A DNA stretch of 52,669 nucleotides from Chloroflexota bacterium. GTDB taxonomy: Bacteria > Chloroflexota > Anaerolineae > Anaerolineales > VGOW01. The notes below the pieces were generated by a model, which saw only the letters and a list, made by a program, of their open reading frames with translations, had not been told where the DNA came from and did no database searches. The position numbers and the translations under genes were made by a program. The DNA is taken from contig JACRBQ010000106.1 of the NCBI GenBank assembly GCA_016213135.1, positions 1 through 52,669 of the forward strand, written 5' to 3'. This document shows positions 15,676 through 23,501 of this stretch, piece after piece. Position 1 is the first letter of the stretch, and every line of letters begins with the position of its first letter.

Positions 15676-16383
15676 ATGACCCACCTCACCGGCCCCGCCC
15701 GCGCCCAATACGTCCAATCCATGTTCGCCCGCGTCGCGGGAAAATACGATCTCATGAACCGGCTGATGACCGGCGGACAGGATTTGCGCTGGCGAAAGAT
15801 GGTGATCGCGCTGGCGGCTTTGCCCTCCGGGGGCGCTTTGCTCGATCTGGGCACGGGCACCGGCGACATTGCGGCGGGGGCGCTGGCGGCCAACCCGAAC
15901 CTCCTCAGCGTGGGCGGCGACTTCACCCTCGAAATGATGCGCGTCGGCAAAACCGACCCGGCCCGCGCCGCCGTGCGCTTCACCGCCGCCGACGCCCTCA
16001 ACCTCCCTTTCCCCAACGATACCTTCGACGCCGTCACCTCCGGCTACCTCATGCGAAACGTGATAGACGTGCCTCGGGTGTGGGCCGAGCAATACCGCGT
16101 GCTCAAACCCGGCGGGCGCGCCGTGTGCCTCGACACCACCCCGCCGCCGCAAAACCTGCTGCGCCCGTTCATCAACCTTCACCTGCACGTCATCATCCCT
16201 GCGCTGGGCCGCCTCATCGCCGGCCCGTCCGCCTCCGACGCCTACACCTACCTCCCCGACTCCACCGAAAACTTCCTTCCCGCCGAAGCCCTGGCCCAAC
16301 GCATGGCCGACGCCGGATTCGCAAATGTGCAATTCAAGCGCCTCATGTTTGGAACCATGGCCCTGCACTGGGCAATCAAATAG
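15676..16383 (+). CDS. ubiE: UbiE/MenG demethylmenaquinone C-methyltransferase
   Basis: This 235-residue class I SAM methyltransferase performs the last C-methylation of demethylmenaquinone. Family landmarks: MFARVAGKYDLMNRLMTGGQDLRWR (about 16-40; the YDxMN motif), the SAM-binding Gly loop LLDLGTGTGDIA (about 55-66), the adenine-binding FTAADALNLPFPNDTFDAV, and the RNV segment after motif IV. It lies 63 bp after UbiA and just before UbiX in the same orientation, so three membrane-quinone steps are encoded together. Preceding heptamer hairpin DNA leaves no clear ribosome site. Confidence 0.92.
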   Translation: MTHLTGPARAQYVQSMFARVAGKYDLMNRLMTGGQDLRWRKMVIALAALPSGGALLDLGTGTGDIAAGALAANPNLLSVGGDFTLEMMRVGKTDPARAAVRFTAADALNLPFPNDTFDAVTSGYLMRNVIDVPRVWAEQYRVLKPGGRAVCLDTTPPPQNLLRPFINLHLHVIIPALGRLIAGPSASDAYTYLPDSTENFLPAEALAQRMADAGFANVQFKRLMFGTMALHWAIK

Positions 16384-16446
16384 CGGCGGCCCTATCAGTC
16401 ATCGCCTTTGGGTTACAATGGGCGCCGAGAGGCGGCTTACCCTGCA

Positions 16447-17034
16447 ATGACCAAACGATTGATTGTCGGCATCACCGGCGCCTCCGGCGTCATCTACGGC
16501 ATCCGCGCGCTGCAAATGCTCAAAGCGGCGGGCGTTGAATCCCACCTCGTCCTCAGCCTGGCGGCCAAAGCCACCCTGGCCCAGGAAACCGGCTGGAAGG
16601 TGAGCGACGTGTTGGCGCTGGCCTCGGTGAACCACGACCACCGCGACGTGGGGGCAACCATCGCCTCCGGCTCGTTTGTCACCGGCGGCATGCTCATCGC
16701 CCCGTGCTCCGTCAAAACCCTTTCCGCCGTCGCCAATTCTTATTCCAGTGACCTCATGTCCCGCGCCGCCGACGTGTGCCTCAAAGAAGGCCGCCCGGTG
16801 CTGTTGATGCTGCGCGAAACCCCGCTGCACCTCGGCCACATCCGGCTCATGGCTCAGGCCGCCGAGGCCGGAGCCATCCTCTTTCCGCCCGTCCCGGCCT
16901 TTTACGTCAACCCCAAAACCGTGGACGATATCGTGAACGGCACGGTGGGCCGGGCGCTGGCGCGGCTGGGAATTGAGAACGAGGGCTATACAAAATGGCG
17001 GGGGATGGGGGAGGCAACGAACAATGAACAATGA
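16447..17034 (+). CDS. ubiX: UbiX flavin prenyltransferase
   Basis: This 195-residue flavoprotein makes prenylated FMN, the cofactor of UbiD. Visible motifs are the N-terminal FMN loop GITGASGVIYGIRAL (about 8-22), ATIASGSFVTGGMLIAPCSVKTLSAV with the conserved Ser and PCS segment (about 70-95), and LMLRETPLHLGHIRLM (about 119-134). A TACAAT box at 16414-16419 may be an internal promoter. The last residues (GMGEATNNEQ) are translated from the AACAATGA repeat that runs into the next gene, so the C-terminus appears to have been extended by repeat DNA. It functions with the UbiD encoded at 9287. Confidence 0.93.
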   Translation: MTKRLIVGITGASGVIYGIRALQMLKAAGVESHLVLSLAAKATLAQETGWKVSDVLALASVNHDHRDVGATIASGSFVTGGMLIAPCSVKTLSAVANSYSSDLMSRAADVCLKEGRPVLLMLRETPLHLGHIRLMAQAAEAGAILFPPVPAFYVNPKTVDDIVNGTVGRALARLGIENEGYTKWRGMGEATNNEQ

Positions 17035-17056
17035 AACAATGAACAATGAAACAATG
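17020..17056. repeat. AACAATGA tandem repeat spanning a stop and a start codon
   Basis: Five copies of ACAATGA/ACAATGAA span the UbiX stop codon (17032-17034) and the start region of the next gene. Each copy supplies an ATG, giving alternative in-frame starts at 17024, 17039 and 17054. Confidence 0.8.
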
Positions 17057-17545
17057 GACACTCCGTCCGTTGTCAAAGAATTTCTGGCTGCGCACTCCAC
17101 GCTGACGTTAGCCACGGTGAACGCCCACGGCATGCCGCAATCGGCGCCGCTGTTTTTTGCCGCGCAGGACGACGGCTCGCTGGTGTTCGTGTCCAGCGCC
17201 AAAAGCGATCACAGCCTCAACGTGGCCGCCACGGGCCGCGCCGCCGCAACGGTGCATCACGAAACATGGAATTGGAACGAAATTGCGGGCGTGCAAATGG
17301 AGGGCGAGGTGCGGCTGATCCCCGCCGGGCTGGAACGGGAAAAGGCGTGGGATGCGTACTCGGCCAAGTTTCCGTTTGTGACCGAGTTCGAGTCCGAGGT
17401 GTCGCGCAGCGAGTTCTATCGCTTCACGCCAAAGTGGGTGAGGTTGATTGATAACCGCGTGCGGTTCGGTTTTCGGCAGGAAGTGGCTCTCCGGCCTCCG
17501 CAGCCGGTGACAAGCGGCCCCGGTGAGCAGGGCAACGAGGGCTGA
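17054..17545 (+). CDS. Pyridoxamine 5'-phosphate oxidase-fold flavin-binding protein
   Basis: This 163-residue split-barrel protein opens MDTPSVVKEFLAAHSTLTLATVNAHGMPQSAPLFF; the pattern LATVNxxGxPxxxPLFF with SLVFVSSAKSDHSLNV is characteristic of PNPOx-like FMN-binding proteins (general stress or heme/F420-type subfamilies cannot be separated here). The likely start is ATG 17054, because the two upstream ATGs belong to the AACAATGA repeat. The C-terminal 20 residues are Pro/Gly-rich. It follows UbiX by 19 bp and may be co-transcribed, but a role in quinone synthesis is not established. Confidence 0.8.
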   Translation: MDTPSVVKEFLAAHSTLTLATVNAHGMPQSAPLFFAAQDDGSLVFVSSAKSDHSLNVAATGRAAATVHHETWNWNEIAGVQMEGEVRLIPAGLEREKAWDAYSAKFPFVTEFESEVSRSEFYRFTPKWVRLIDNRVRFGFRQEVALRPPQPVTSGPGEQGNEG

Positions 17546-17556
17546 GCGCGCCGATC

Positions 17557-18288
17557 ATGCCCCAACATTCCGACAAAGCCGCTCTGCGGGGTGAGCCATC
17601 CTACGTGTGGCGAGCCGGGCAGGCGCGGCGGCTGGCCATGATCCGCGAAGCGGCCCTGGCCGTGGCCGGCGGGCGCGTGCTGGTGGACGGCTGCGGTGTG
17701 GGCACGTACGTCGAAAAGCTCGGCGCGTTTTCCGACCGGGTGCACGGGATGGATATCGAGTTCGAGCGCGTGGCCGAAGCGTCCCGGCGCATGGCCCGGC
17801 TGGCGTGCGCGGCGGGCGAATACTTGCCCTATGCCTCCGGGTCGTTCGATGTGGTGTTATCGCACGAGGTGCTGGAGCACGTGCAGGACGACGCGGCGGC
17901 TCTGGCCGAGATGGCGCGCGTGCTGCGCCCCGGCGGGCGGCTGGTGCTCTTTTGCCCCAACCGTTGGTATCCGGTGGAAACGCACGGCATCTATTGGTGG
18001 GGCCGCTACCACTTTGGCAACATCCCGCTGGTTAATTACCTGCCTGACGCGTGGCGGAACAAACTTGCGCCGCACGTGCGAGCGTATACGGCCGGCGACT
18101 TGCGGCGGTTGCTGGCGGGCCTGCCGGTGAAAATCGTCAAGCATCGCGTGATCTTCGGCGGCTACGATAATATAATTGCCCGTCTGGGCTGGTTGGGCCG
18201 CGCGGTGCGCGGCGCGCTTTATGCGCTCGAAGACAGTCCGTTTCAGGTGTTTGGCTTGTCGCACTTATTGGTTGTGGAAAAGTTGTAG
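17557..18288 (+). CDS. Class I SAM-dependent methyltransferase
   Basis: This 243-residue methyltransferase has the SAM-binding region VLVDGCGVGTYVEKL (about 41-55), the acidic end of strand 2 in HGMDIEFERV, and motif IV/post-I region SFDVVLSHEVLEHVQDDAAAL, then VLRPGGRLVLFCPN. This is the Methyltransf_11 arrangement. The first Gly loop reads DGCGVGT rather than DxGxGxG. A C-terminal region rich in Trp/Tyr/His (ETHGIYWWGRYHFG) is typical of sugar- or lipid-linked methyltransferases, but the substrate is unknown. It starts 11 bp after the flavin-fold gene and ends 12 bp before the sensor kinase. Confidence 0.85.
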   Translation: MPQHSDKAALRGEPSYVWRAGQARRLAMIREAALAVAGGRVLVDGCGVGTYVEKLGAFSDRVHGMDIEFERVAEASRRMARLACAAGEYLPYASGSFDVVLSHEVLEHVQDDAAALAEMARVLRPGGRLVLFCPNRWYPVETHGIYWWGRYHFGNIPLVNYLPDAWRNKLAPHVRAYTAGDLRRLLAGLPVKIVKHRVIFGGYDNIIARLGWLGRAVRGALYALEDSPFQVFGLSHLLVVEKL

Positions 18289-18300
18289 GCCAGAGGCTTT

Positions 18301-21300
18301 GTGAATACCGATCCGCAAACCGTGCCCCCCGCCGCGCGGCGCATTCCGCACCTGGCCAGCCTGCGCTGGAAATTGATACGTCTCCTCCTCTGGACGTGGC
18401 TGGTGGCGTGGGTGGTCATTGTGTCCACCGTGTCTTACTTCACCTACCGCAACGAGCAAAAGGCCTGGAGCGACCGACAGGGCGATGCCGCCCGCAACGC
18501 CGCGCACTTGGTGTCCACGTTGTTGACCCGCGTGGATGATACGTTACTGGCTCTCACGCTGTTGAACGTCGAGGCCCCGGCCCCGGCCCGGCGCGTGAAT
18601 GATCTGCTGAATAACAACCCGGCTCTGCTGGAATTGGCGGTGGTGGACTCCAACGGCAAGCTTCAAGTCGGCGCTTCTCACGAGGCCCCGGTGTTGGGCC
18701 GCGCGACCCCGGCTCTGGCGGCAATGTGGTACGTGCAGGCGAAGGACGGCAAGCCTTACCTCGGCATGGCTCAGGCCGCGGCCGACGCCGTGCCCTACCT
18801 CATCGTGTCGCAGCCCGCGCCCGACGGCGGCGTGGCGGCGGCCCGCGTGCGCATGGAAGTGCTCTGGCAAGCGGTCGACGATATCCGCTTTGGCGATACC
18901 GGGCAGGCCTATATTGTGAATCGCACGGGCGAGTTGATCGCCCACACCGACCCGAGTCTGGTGATGAGCCACGCCACCATCGCCGGGCGGCCCGAGTTGC
19001 AGGCCATGCTGCAAGCGCCCGACAATCAGTGGAATGGCGAATACGCCGATTTTCAGGGCGTCCGAGTGCTCGGGTCCACCGCGGCCATTCCCAATACCGA
19101 TTGGATTGTGGTCACCGAGATCGCCGAGGATGAAGCCCTGGCCTCCAGCCGGAAGGCGCTGCTGTTTCTGGGGCTTGGCCTGGTGGCGCTCGGGGCGCTG
19201 GTGGCCCTCCTGACCCTGCGCTCGCTGGGGCGGCTGGTGTTGCAACCCATGGAATTGATGCGCGACGGCGTGCAGCGGATTGGGCAGGGCGACTTGCACG
19301 TTCGCATGGGCCTGGAGCGCAACGACGAGATTGGCGTGGTGGCGACGGCCTTCGACCGCATGGCGGAACGCCTGCGCGAGCACGAGCACCAGATCGACGC
19401 CGAAATGTCCGAGCGCCGGCGCGCCGCCGCCGAATTGAGCCGGCTCAACGAGCAGTTGGAAGATCGCGTGCGCGAGCGCACCGCCGAACTGACGGCGGCG
19501 AACGCCAACCTGTCGCAGCAGGTGACGGAGCGCGAGCGGGCCGAGCTGGCGGAGCGCGAACAGCGCACGCTGGCCGAAGCGCTGCGCGACACCGCCGCCG
19601 TCATCAACAGCACCATCCATTTTGACGAGGTGCTGATGCGGGTGCTGGACAACGTGGATCGTGTGGCGCCCTACGACGCGGCATCCATTTATTTGGTGGA
19701 GCATGGTGTGGCCCGCGTCGCGGGCTACCGCGCACAGGCCGGCCTGCACATGCAACGGGCCATAAATAGCCTGGTTCTGGTCGTGCAGGAAGCACCCAAC
19801 CTGCGCCGCATGACGGAGACCGGCGAGGGCCTTGCTTATTCTCACCTTCCCGTGCCGGGGTGGGTGGTTGGCGACGGGTTTGAATGGGTACGGTCATATG
19901 CCGGCGCGCCTATCAGTGTCAAAGGTGAAGTGGTGGGCTTCCTTAACTTGCTCAGCGCGGCGTCCGGCTTCTTCAATGCCATTCACGCCGAGCGGTTGCA
20001 GGCCTTCGCCAATCAGGCGGCCATTGCCATCGAAAACGCGCGGCTGTATGCCGAAACCCAGCGGCGCGCGGAGCGCATGGCGGTGCTCAACGATATCGGC
20101 CAGGCCATCACCTCTGTGTTGGGGGAAGCTCAACTGGCCGAGATGATCTTCGTTCAGGCCCGCCGGGTGCTGGATGCCGACGCGGGCTACATTGCCCTGT
20201 ACGACGCAGAGCATGACTTGCTTCACTTTCCGCTGACGTACGACGACGGCCAGTGGTTTCCGTCCGACAGCCTGCCCCTCGGAAACGGCCCGGCCAGTCA
20301 GGTCATCCGCACCAAAACGCCGATACTGACGACCGATGCTCGCGACGCCGTGCTTCAGCGAGGCTCGCCTTTCGGCTTCGAGGAACGCCTGAGCGCCTCG
20401 ACCCTGCACGTGCCCATGCTCTTTGGCGACCGGGCCATTGGAGCAGTTTCGCTGCAAAGCTATCGCGAGCACGCCTTCGACACCGAAGACTTGCTGGTGC
20501 TGCAAGTGATTGCCGGGCAGGCCGCCATCGCGTTTGAAAACGCCCGCCTCTATGCCCAGACCGGGCGGCGCCTGAACGAAGTGAACATTCTTCATCAGGC
20601 CAGCCAGGCGCTCAACTCCAACCTGGCCCTCGAAGTCGTGCTTGACACCGTGGCCGACCATTTGATAGCGGCGCTGGAGGTGGAAACCTGCACCATTTTG
20701 GGCTGGGACGAGCGCAGCGGCACGGCCACGGTTCTGTTGGATCGCGATTCTGACGAGGCGGCCCAGGTAGTCGTGGGGTCGCAGTTCCCCATGTCGAAGT
20801 TTCGCTACTGGCAGGATATTCTGGAGGACCCTCGCCCCATTGCCCTTCGACGCGACATGCCCGGCTCGGACGAAACTACTCAGCGGTTGCTTGCCAACTG
20901 GCGCTTCGAGTTGCTGCTCATTGTGCCGTTGAGCGCCAAAGGCCGCCTCACCGGCGTGGTCGAACTGGGCAACCGCCGACTGGCCCGCAACTTCAGCCCG
21001 CACGAGATGCAACTGGCCGAGAGCCTGGCCAATCAGGCTGCCGCGGCCATCGAAAACGCCCGCCTGTTCGCCGCCGCCACCCGCCACGCCGAACGGCTCA
21101 CCATTTTGCACCATGCCAGCCGCGACCTCAGCCGCTTGCAGAATCTGGATGAAGCGTATGTTGCCATCTACGAGGCAGTGGGCCAATTGATGCCCAACGA
21201 AGCCTTTGCCATCGGCCTGCTGGATGAGGAACGCAACGACATGGAGGCGGTGTATATGATCGATCGCGGCGTGCGCTATTCGTCGCGGCGCTTTCCGTTG

Positions 21301-22860
21301 GAGGGCATGAGCGGGCGCGTGGCGACCTCGCGCCAGCCGTTGTACGTGCCCGACATCGCCCAGTTGGACTTGCCGCTGGGGCGAGTCCGCTTTGGCGGCG
21401 AGGAGCACGTGCGCTCGTGGCTGGGCGCGCCGCTGATGGTGGGCGAGCGGGTCATCGGCGTGCTGTCCACTCAGAGCTACAAGCCACACGCCTTCGACGA
21501 CGACGATCAATCCACATTGAGCCTGCTGGCCAACCAGGCCGCCGTGGCCATTGAAAACGGCCGGCTTTACGTTTCGGTGCAGCAAAAAGCCGGCGAGCTT
21601 GCGGCGCTCTATCGCGCCTCGGAGCAACTGCTCAGCCCCGGCGGCGGCTTGCGCGCCATGGCCAACGAGATCACCCGGGCCATTGTGCGCGAGTTCGCCG
21701 CTGCCCGCTGTTCCGTGTACTGGCCGAACGCCGAGGGCGCCAGTCTGACGCAGATCGACTACGCCGGGCCGTCCGCGCCCGACCCGCCCGAAACGCTGGC
21801 GCTGGATGGCCCCGGGCTGGTGGTCACCGCCTTCCACGCGGGTGAGGCCATCTATGCCCCGAACGTGATCGCCGACCCCCGCTACTTGATGGGCGATGCC
21901 ACCATCCGCTCGGAGCTGGACCTGCCACTCAAGGTTGGCGGCAAGATGATTGGGGTGCTCAACATCGAAAGCGTGGATTTCGATTCGTTCGACACGCGCG
22001 CCCGCCGGGTGCTGACCACCTTTGCCGAGCGCGCCTCGCTGGCATTGGACAACGCCCGCCTGCTGGAGGAATTGGGGCACGCGCTGCGGCGAGCCAACGA
22101 ATTGGCCGAGACCGCTGCCGAGGCCAACCGCCTCAAGAGCGAATTTCTGGCCAACACCTCTCACGAACTGCGCACGCCCCTCACCGCCATTTTGGGGTCG
22201 CTCAACGCCGTGGTTTCGGGACTGTGCGACACCGCGGAAGAGCAAATGGAGTTTGTGAAGCTGGCCTACACCGCCTCCGAAAACCTGCTGACCATCATCA
22301 ACGATGTGCTGGACATCGCCAAGATCGAATCGGGCAAAATGGATGTGCGCCTTGAGCCGGTGGACGCAGCCTCTGTGTTGAAGGAAGTGCATGCGCTCAC
22401 GCAAATTCAGGCCCAGACCAAAAACCTCCGCTTCGAAATTGCCCCCCTGCCGCCAGCCCTGCCCCGGTTATCTGCCGACCCGGCCAAGCTGCGGCAAATT
22501 TTGCTCAACCTGGTGGGCAACGCCATCAAGTTCACCTCCGGCGGCGGCGTTACCGTTAGCCTGCGCGCCGACCCCGTGGTGGGATACATGCAGATCATGG
22601 TGGCCGACACCGGCATCGGCATTGCGGCGGGCCAGCAGGGCAAGCTGTTCCAGCCTTTTGTGCAGGCCGACGGCGGCATGACTCGCCGGTTTGGCGGCAC
22701 CGGGCTGGGCCTCAGCATTTCGCGGCAACTGGCCGAAGCCATGGGCGGCACGCTCACGCTGTTCAGCGCCGGCGAGGGGCAGGGCTGCACGTTTACCCTC
22801 ACCCTGCCGCTGGCCAGGGCCGTTCGCCCCACCGAGTCGCTGCCGGAGAAAACGCCGTGA
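18301..22860 (+). CDS. Membrane sensor histidine kinase with HAMP and five GAF domains
   Basis: This kinase has 1519 residues, starting at GTG. TM1 lies at about 24-49, an extracytoplasmic cache-like sensor at about 50-285 (with [13 protein letters not shown] just before the membrane), TM2 at 287-306, HAMP at 307-360 and a coiled coil to about 425. Five GAF domains follow at about 430-585, 595-750, 762-925, 932-1090 and 1100-1257; each ends in a variant of [13 protein letters not shown]. HisKA has phosphoacceptor His1288 in [10 protein letters not shown]. HATPase_c has [16 protein letters not shown] (1437) and GGTGLGLS (1465). It is a complete kinase, translationally coupled by a 4-bp overlap to a response regulator. 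The stimuli are unknown; tandem GAFs suggest several small-molecule, redox or nucleotide inputs. Confidence 0.95.
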   Translation: MNTDPQTVPPAARRIPHLASLRWKLIRLLLWTWLVAWVVIVSTVSYFTYRNEQKAWSDRQGDAARNAAHLVSTLLTRVDDTLLALTLLNVEAPAPARRVNDLLNNNPALLELAVVDSNGKLQVGASHEAPVLGRATPALAAMWYVQAKDGKPYLGMAQAAADAVPYLIVSQPAPDGGVAAARVRMEVLWQAVDDIRFGDTGQAYIVNRTGELIAHTDPSLVMSHATIAGRPELQAMLQAPDNQWNGEYADFQGVRVLGSTAAIPNTDWIVVTEIAEDEALASSRKALLFLGLGLVALGALVALLTLRSLGRLVLQPMELMRDGVQRIGQGDLHVRMGLERNDEIGVVATAFDRMAERLREHEHQIDAEMSERRRAAAELSRLNEQLEDRVRERTAELTAANANLSQQVTERERAELAEREQRTLAEALRDTAAVINSTIHFDEVLMRVLDNVDRVAPYDAASIYLVEHGVARVAGYRAQAGLHMQRAINSLVLVVQEAPNLRRMTETGEGLAYSHLPVPGWVVGDGFEWVRSYAGAPISVKGEVVGFLNLLSAASGFFNAIHAERLQAFANQAAIAIENARLYAETQRRAERMAVLNDIGQAITSVLGEAQLAEMIFVQARRVLDADAGYIALYDAEHDLLHFPLTYDDGQWFPSDSLPLGNGPASQVIRTKTPILTTDARDAVLQRGSPFGFEERLSASTLHVPMLFGDRAIGAVSLQSYREHAFDTEDLLVLQVIAGQAAIAFENARLYAQTGRRLNEVNILHQASQALNSNLALEVVLDTVADHLIAALEVETCTILGWDERSGTATVLLDRDSDEAAQVVVGSQFPMSKFRYWQDILEDPRPIALRRDMPGSDETTQRLLANWRFELLLIVPLSAKGRLTGVVELGNRRLARNFSPHEMQLAESLANQAAAAIENARLFAAATRHAERLTILHHASRDLSRLQNLDEAYVAIYEAVGQLMPNEAFAIGLLDEERNDMEAVYMIDRGVRYSSRRFPLEGMSGRVATSRQPLYVPDIAQLDLPLGRVRFGGEEHVRSWLGAPLMVGERVIGVLSTQSYKPHAFDDDDQSTLSLLANQAAVAIENGRLYVSVQQKAGELAALYRASEQLLSPGGGLRAMANEITRAIVREFAAARCSVYWPNAEGASLTQIDYAGPSAPDPPETLALDGPGLVVTAFHAGEAIYAPNVIADPRYLMGDATIRSELDLPLKVGGKMIGVLNIESVDFDSFDTRARRVLTTFAERASLALDNARLLEELGHALRRANELAETAAEANRLKSEFLANTSHELRTPLTAILGSLNAVVSGLCDTAEEQMEFVKLAYTASENLLTIINDVLDIAKIESGKMDVRLEPVDAASVLKEVHALTQIQAQTKNLRFEIAPLPPALPRLSADPAKLRQILLNLVGNAIKFTSGGGVTVSLRADPVVGYMQIMVADTGIGIAAGQQGKLFQPFVQADGGMTRRFGGTGLGLSISRQLAEAMGGTLTLFSAGEGQGCTFTLTLPLARAVRPTESLPEKTP

Positions 22861-23255
22861 CGCGCATCCTCGTCGTCGAAGACGAACCGCCGAGCCGCGC
22901 GGTGATCCACAAAGCCCTCACCCGGCTGGGCGGCTACGAGGTGATCTTCACCGAGGAGGTGGAGGCCGCGCTGCGGCTGACGCGTTCCGGCGAAGTGGCG
23001 CTGGTGGTGATGGACGTGGCCTTGTGCAACACCGCCCACCGGGGCTGGCCCGTCGACGGCCTGGCCTTCACCCGGCTGCTCAAAGCCGACCCGTTGGGGC
23101 GCAACGTGCCGGTGCTGCTCACCACAGCCTACGCCCTGCGCGGCGACGGCGAGCGACTGTGCGCCGAATCCGGCGCCGAGGGCTACATCGCCAAACCGTT
23201 CCGTGAACTGGGGCACCTCGTCGACAAAGTGCGATCGATGCTGGCTGCCAGCTAA
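22857..23255 (+). CDS. Single-domain response regulator
   Basis: This 132-residue receiver domain, starting with the GTG that overlaps the kinase stop codon, carries the acidic pair in VVEDE (about 6-10), the phosphoacceptor Asp53 in LVVMDVAL, Thr in LLTTAYA (about 88-92) and Lys113 in YIAKPFREL. There is no output domain, so it probably signals by protein contact as CheY-like regulators do, or it passes phosphate onward. An insertion after Asp53 ([15 protein letters not shown]) lengthens the loop that usually has about four residues. Cotranslation with the kinase makes them a cognate pair. Confidence 0.92.
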   Translation: MTRILVVEDEPPSRAVIHKALTRLGGYEVIFTEEVEAALRLTRSGEVALVVMDVALCNTAHRGWPVDGLAFTRLLKADPLGRNVPVLLTTAYALRGDGERLCAESGAEGYIAKPFRELGHLVDKVRSMLAAS

Positions 23256-23290
23256 CCTGGAGCGAATTCCGCCTGGTTTGTGGCGCCGGC

Positions 23291-23464
23291 CATTCACCGC
23301 GGAGGGCGCAGAGAGCTTGACAGGCCCATTTTGGGTCTCCGCGTTCTCGGCGCGTAATCCGAACAGGAATCCGCGCCTAATGCAGATATCTCTTCGATGT
23401 ACGGGCGAAGCATTCGCCTCCAGCGCCCAAAGCCACAAAAATCCGCGCGGCGAATGCTTCGCCC
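23291..23464. repeat. Two intergenic inverted repeats between response regulator and glycosyltransferase fusion
   Basis: The gap holds no gene. A loose dyad pairs CGCGGAG (23298-23304) with CTCCGCG (23337-23343). A perfect 16-bp inverted repeat, GGGCGAAGCATTCGCC at 23403-23418 and its exact complement at 23449-23464, encloses a 30-bp spacer. Confidence 0.85.
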
Positions 23465-23501
23465 CAACCTCGCGCCATCCATTAATTGGGAATCGGCTCT
23501 A

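Noticed and set aside
19894-22404. Long minus-strand open frame opposite the sensor kinase
   Set aside because: His/Gln/Gly-rich shadow translation without family features; the plus-strand kinase has all conserved boxes.
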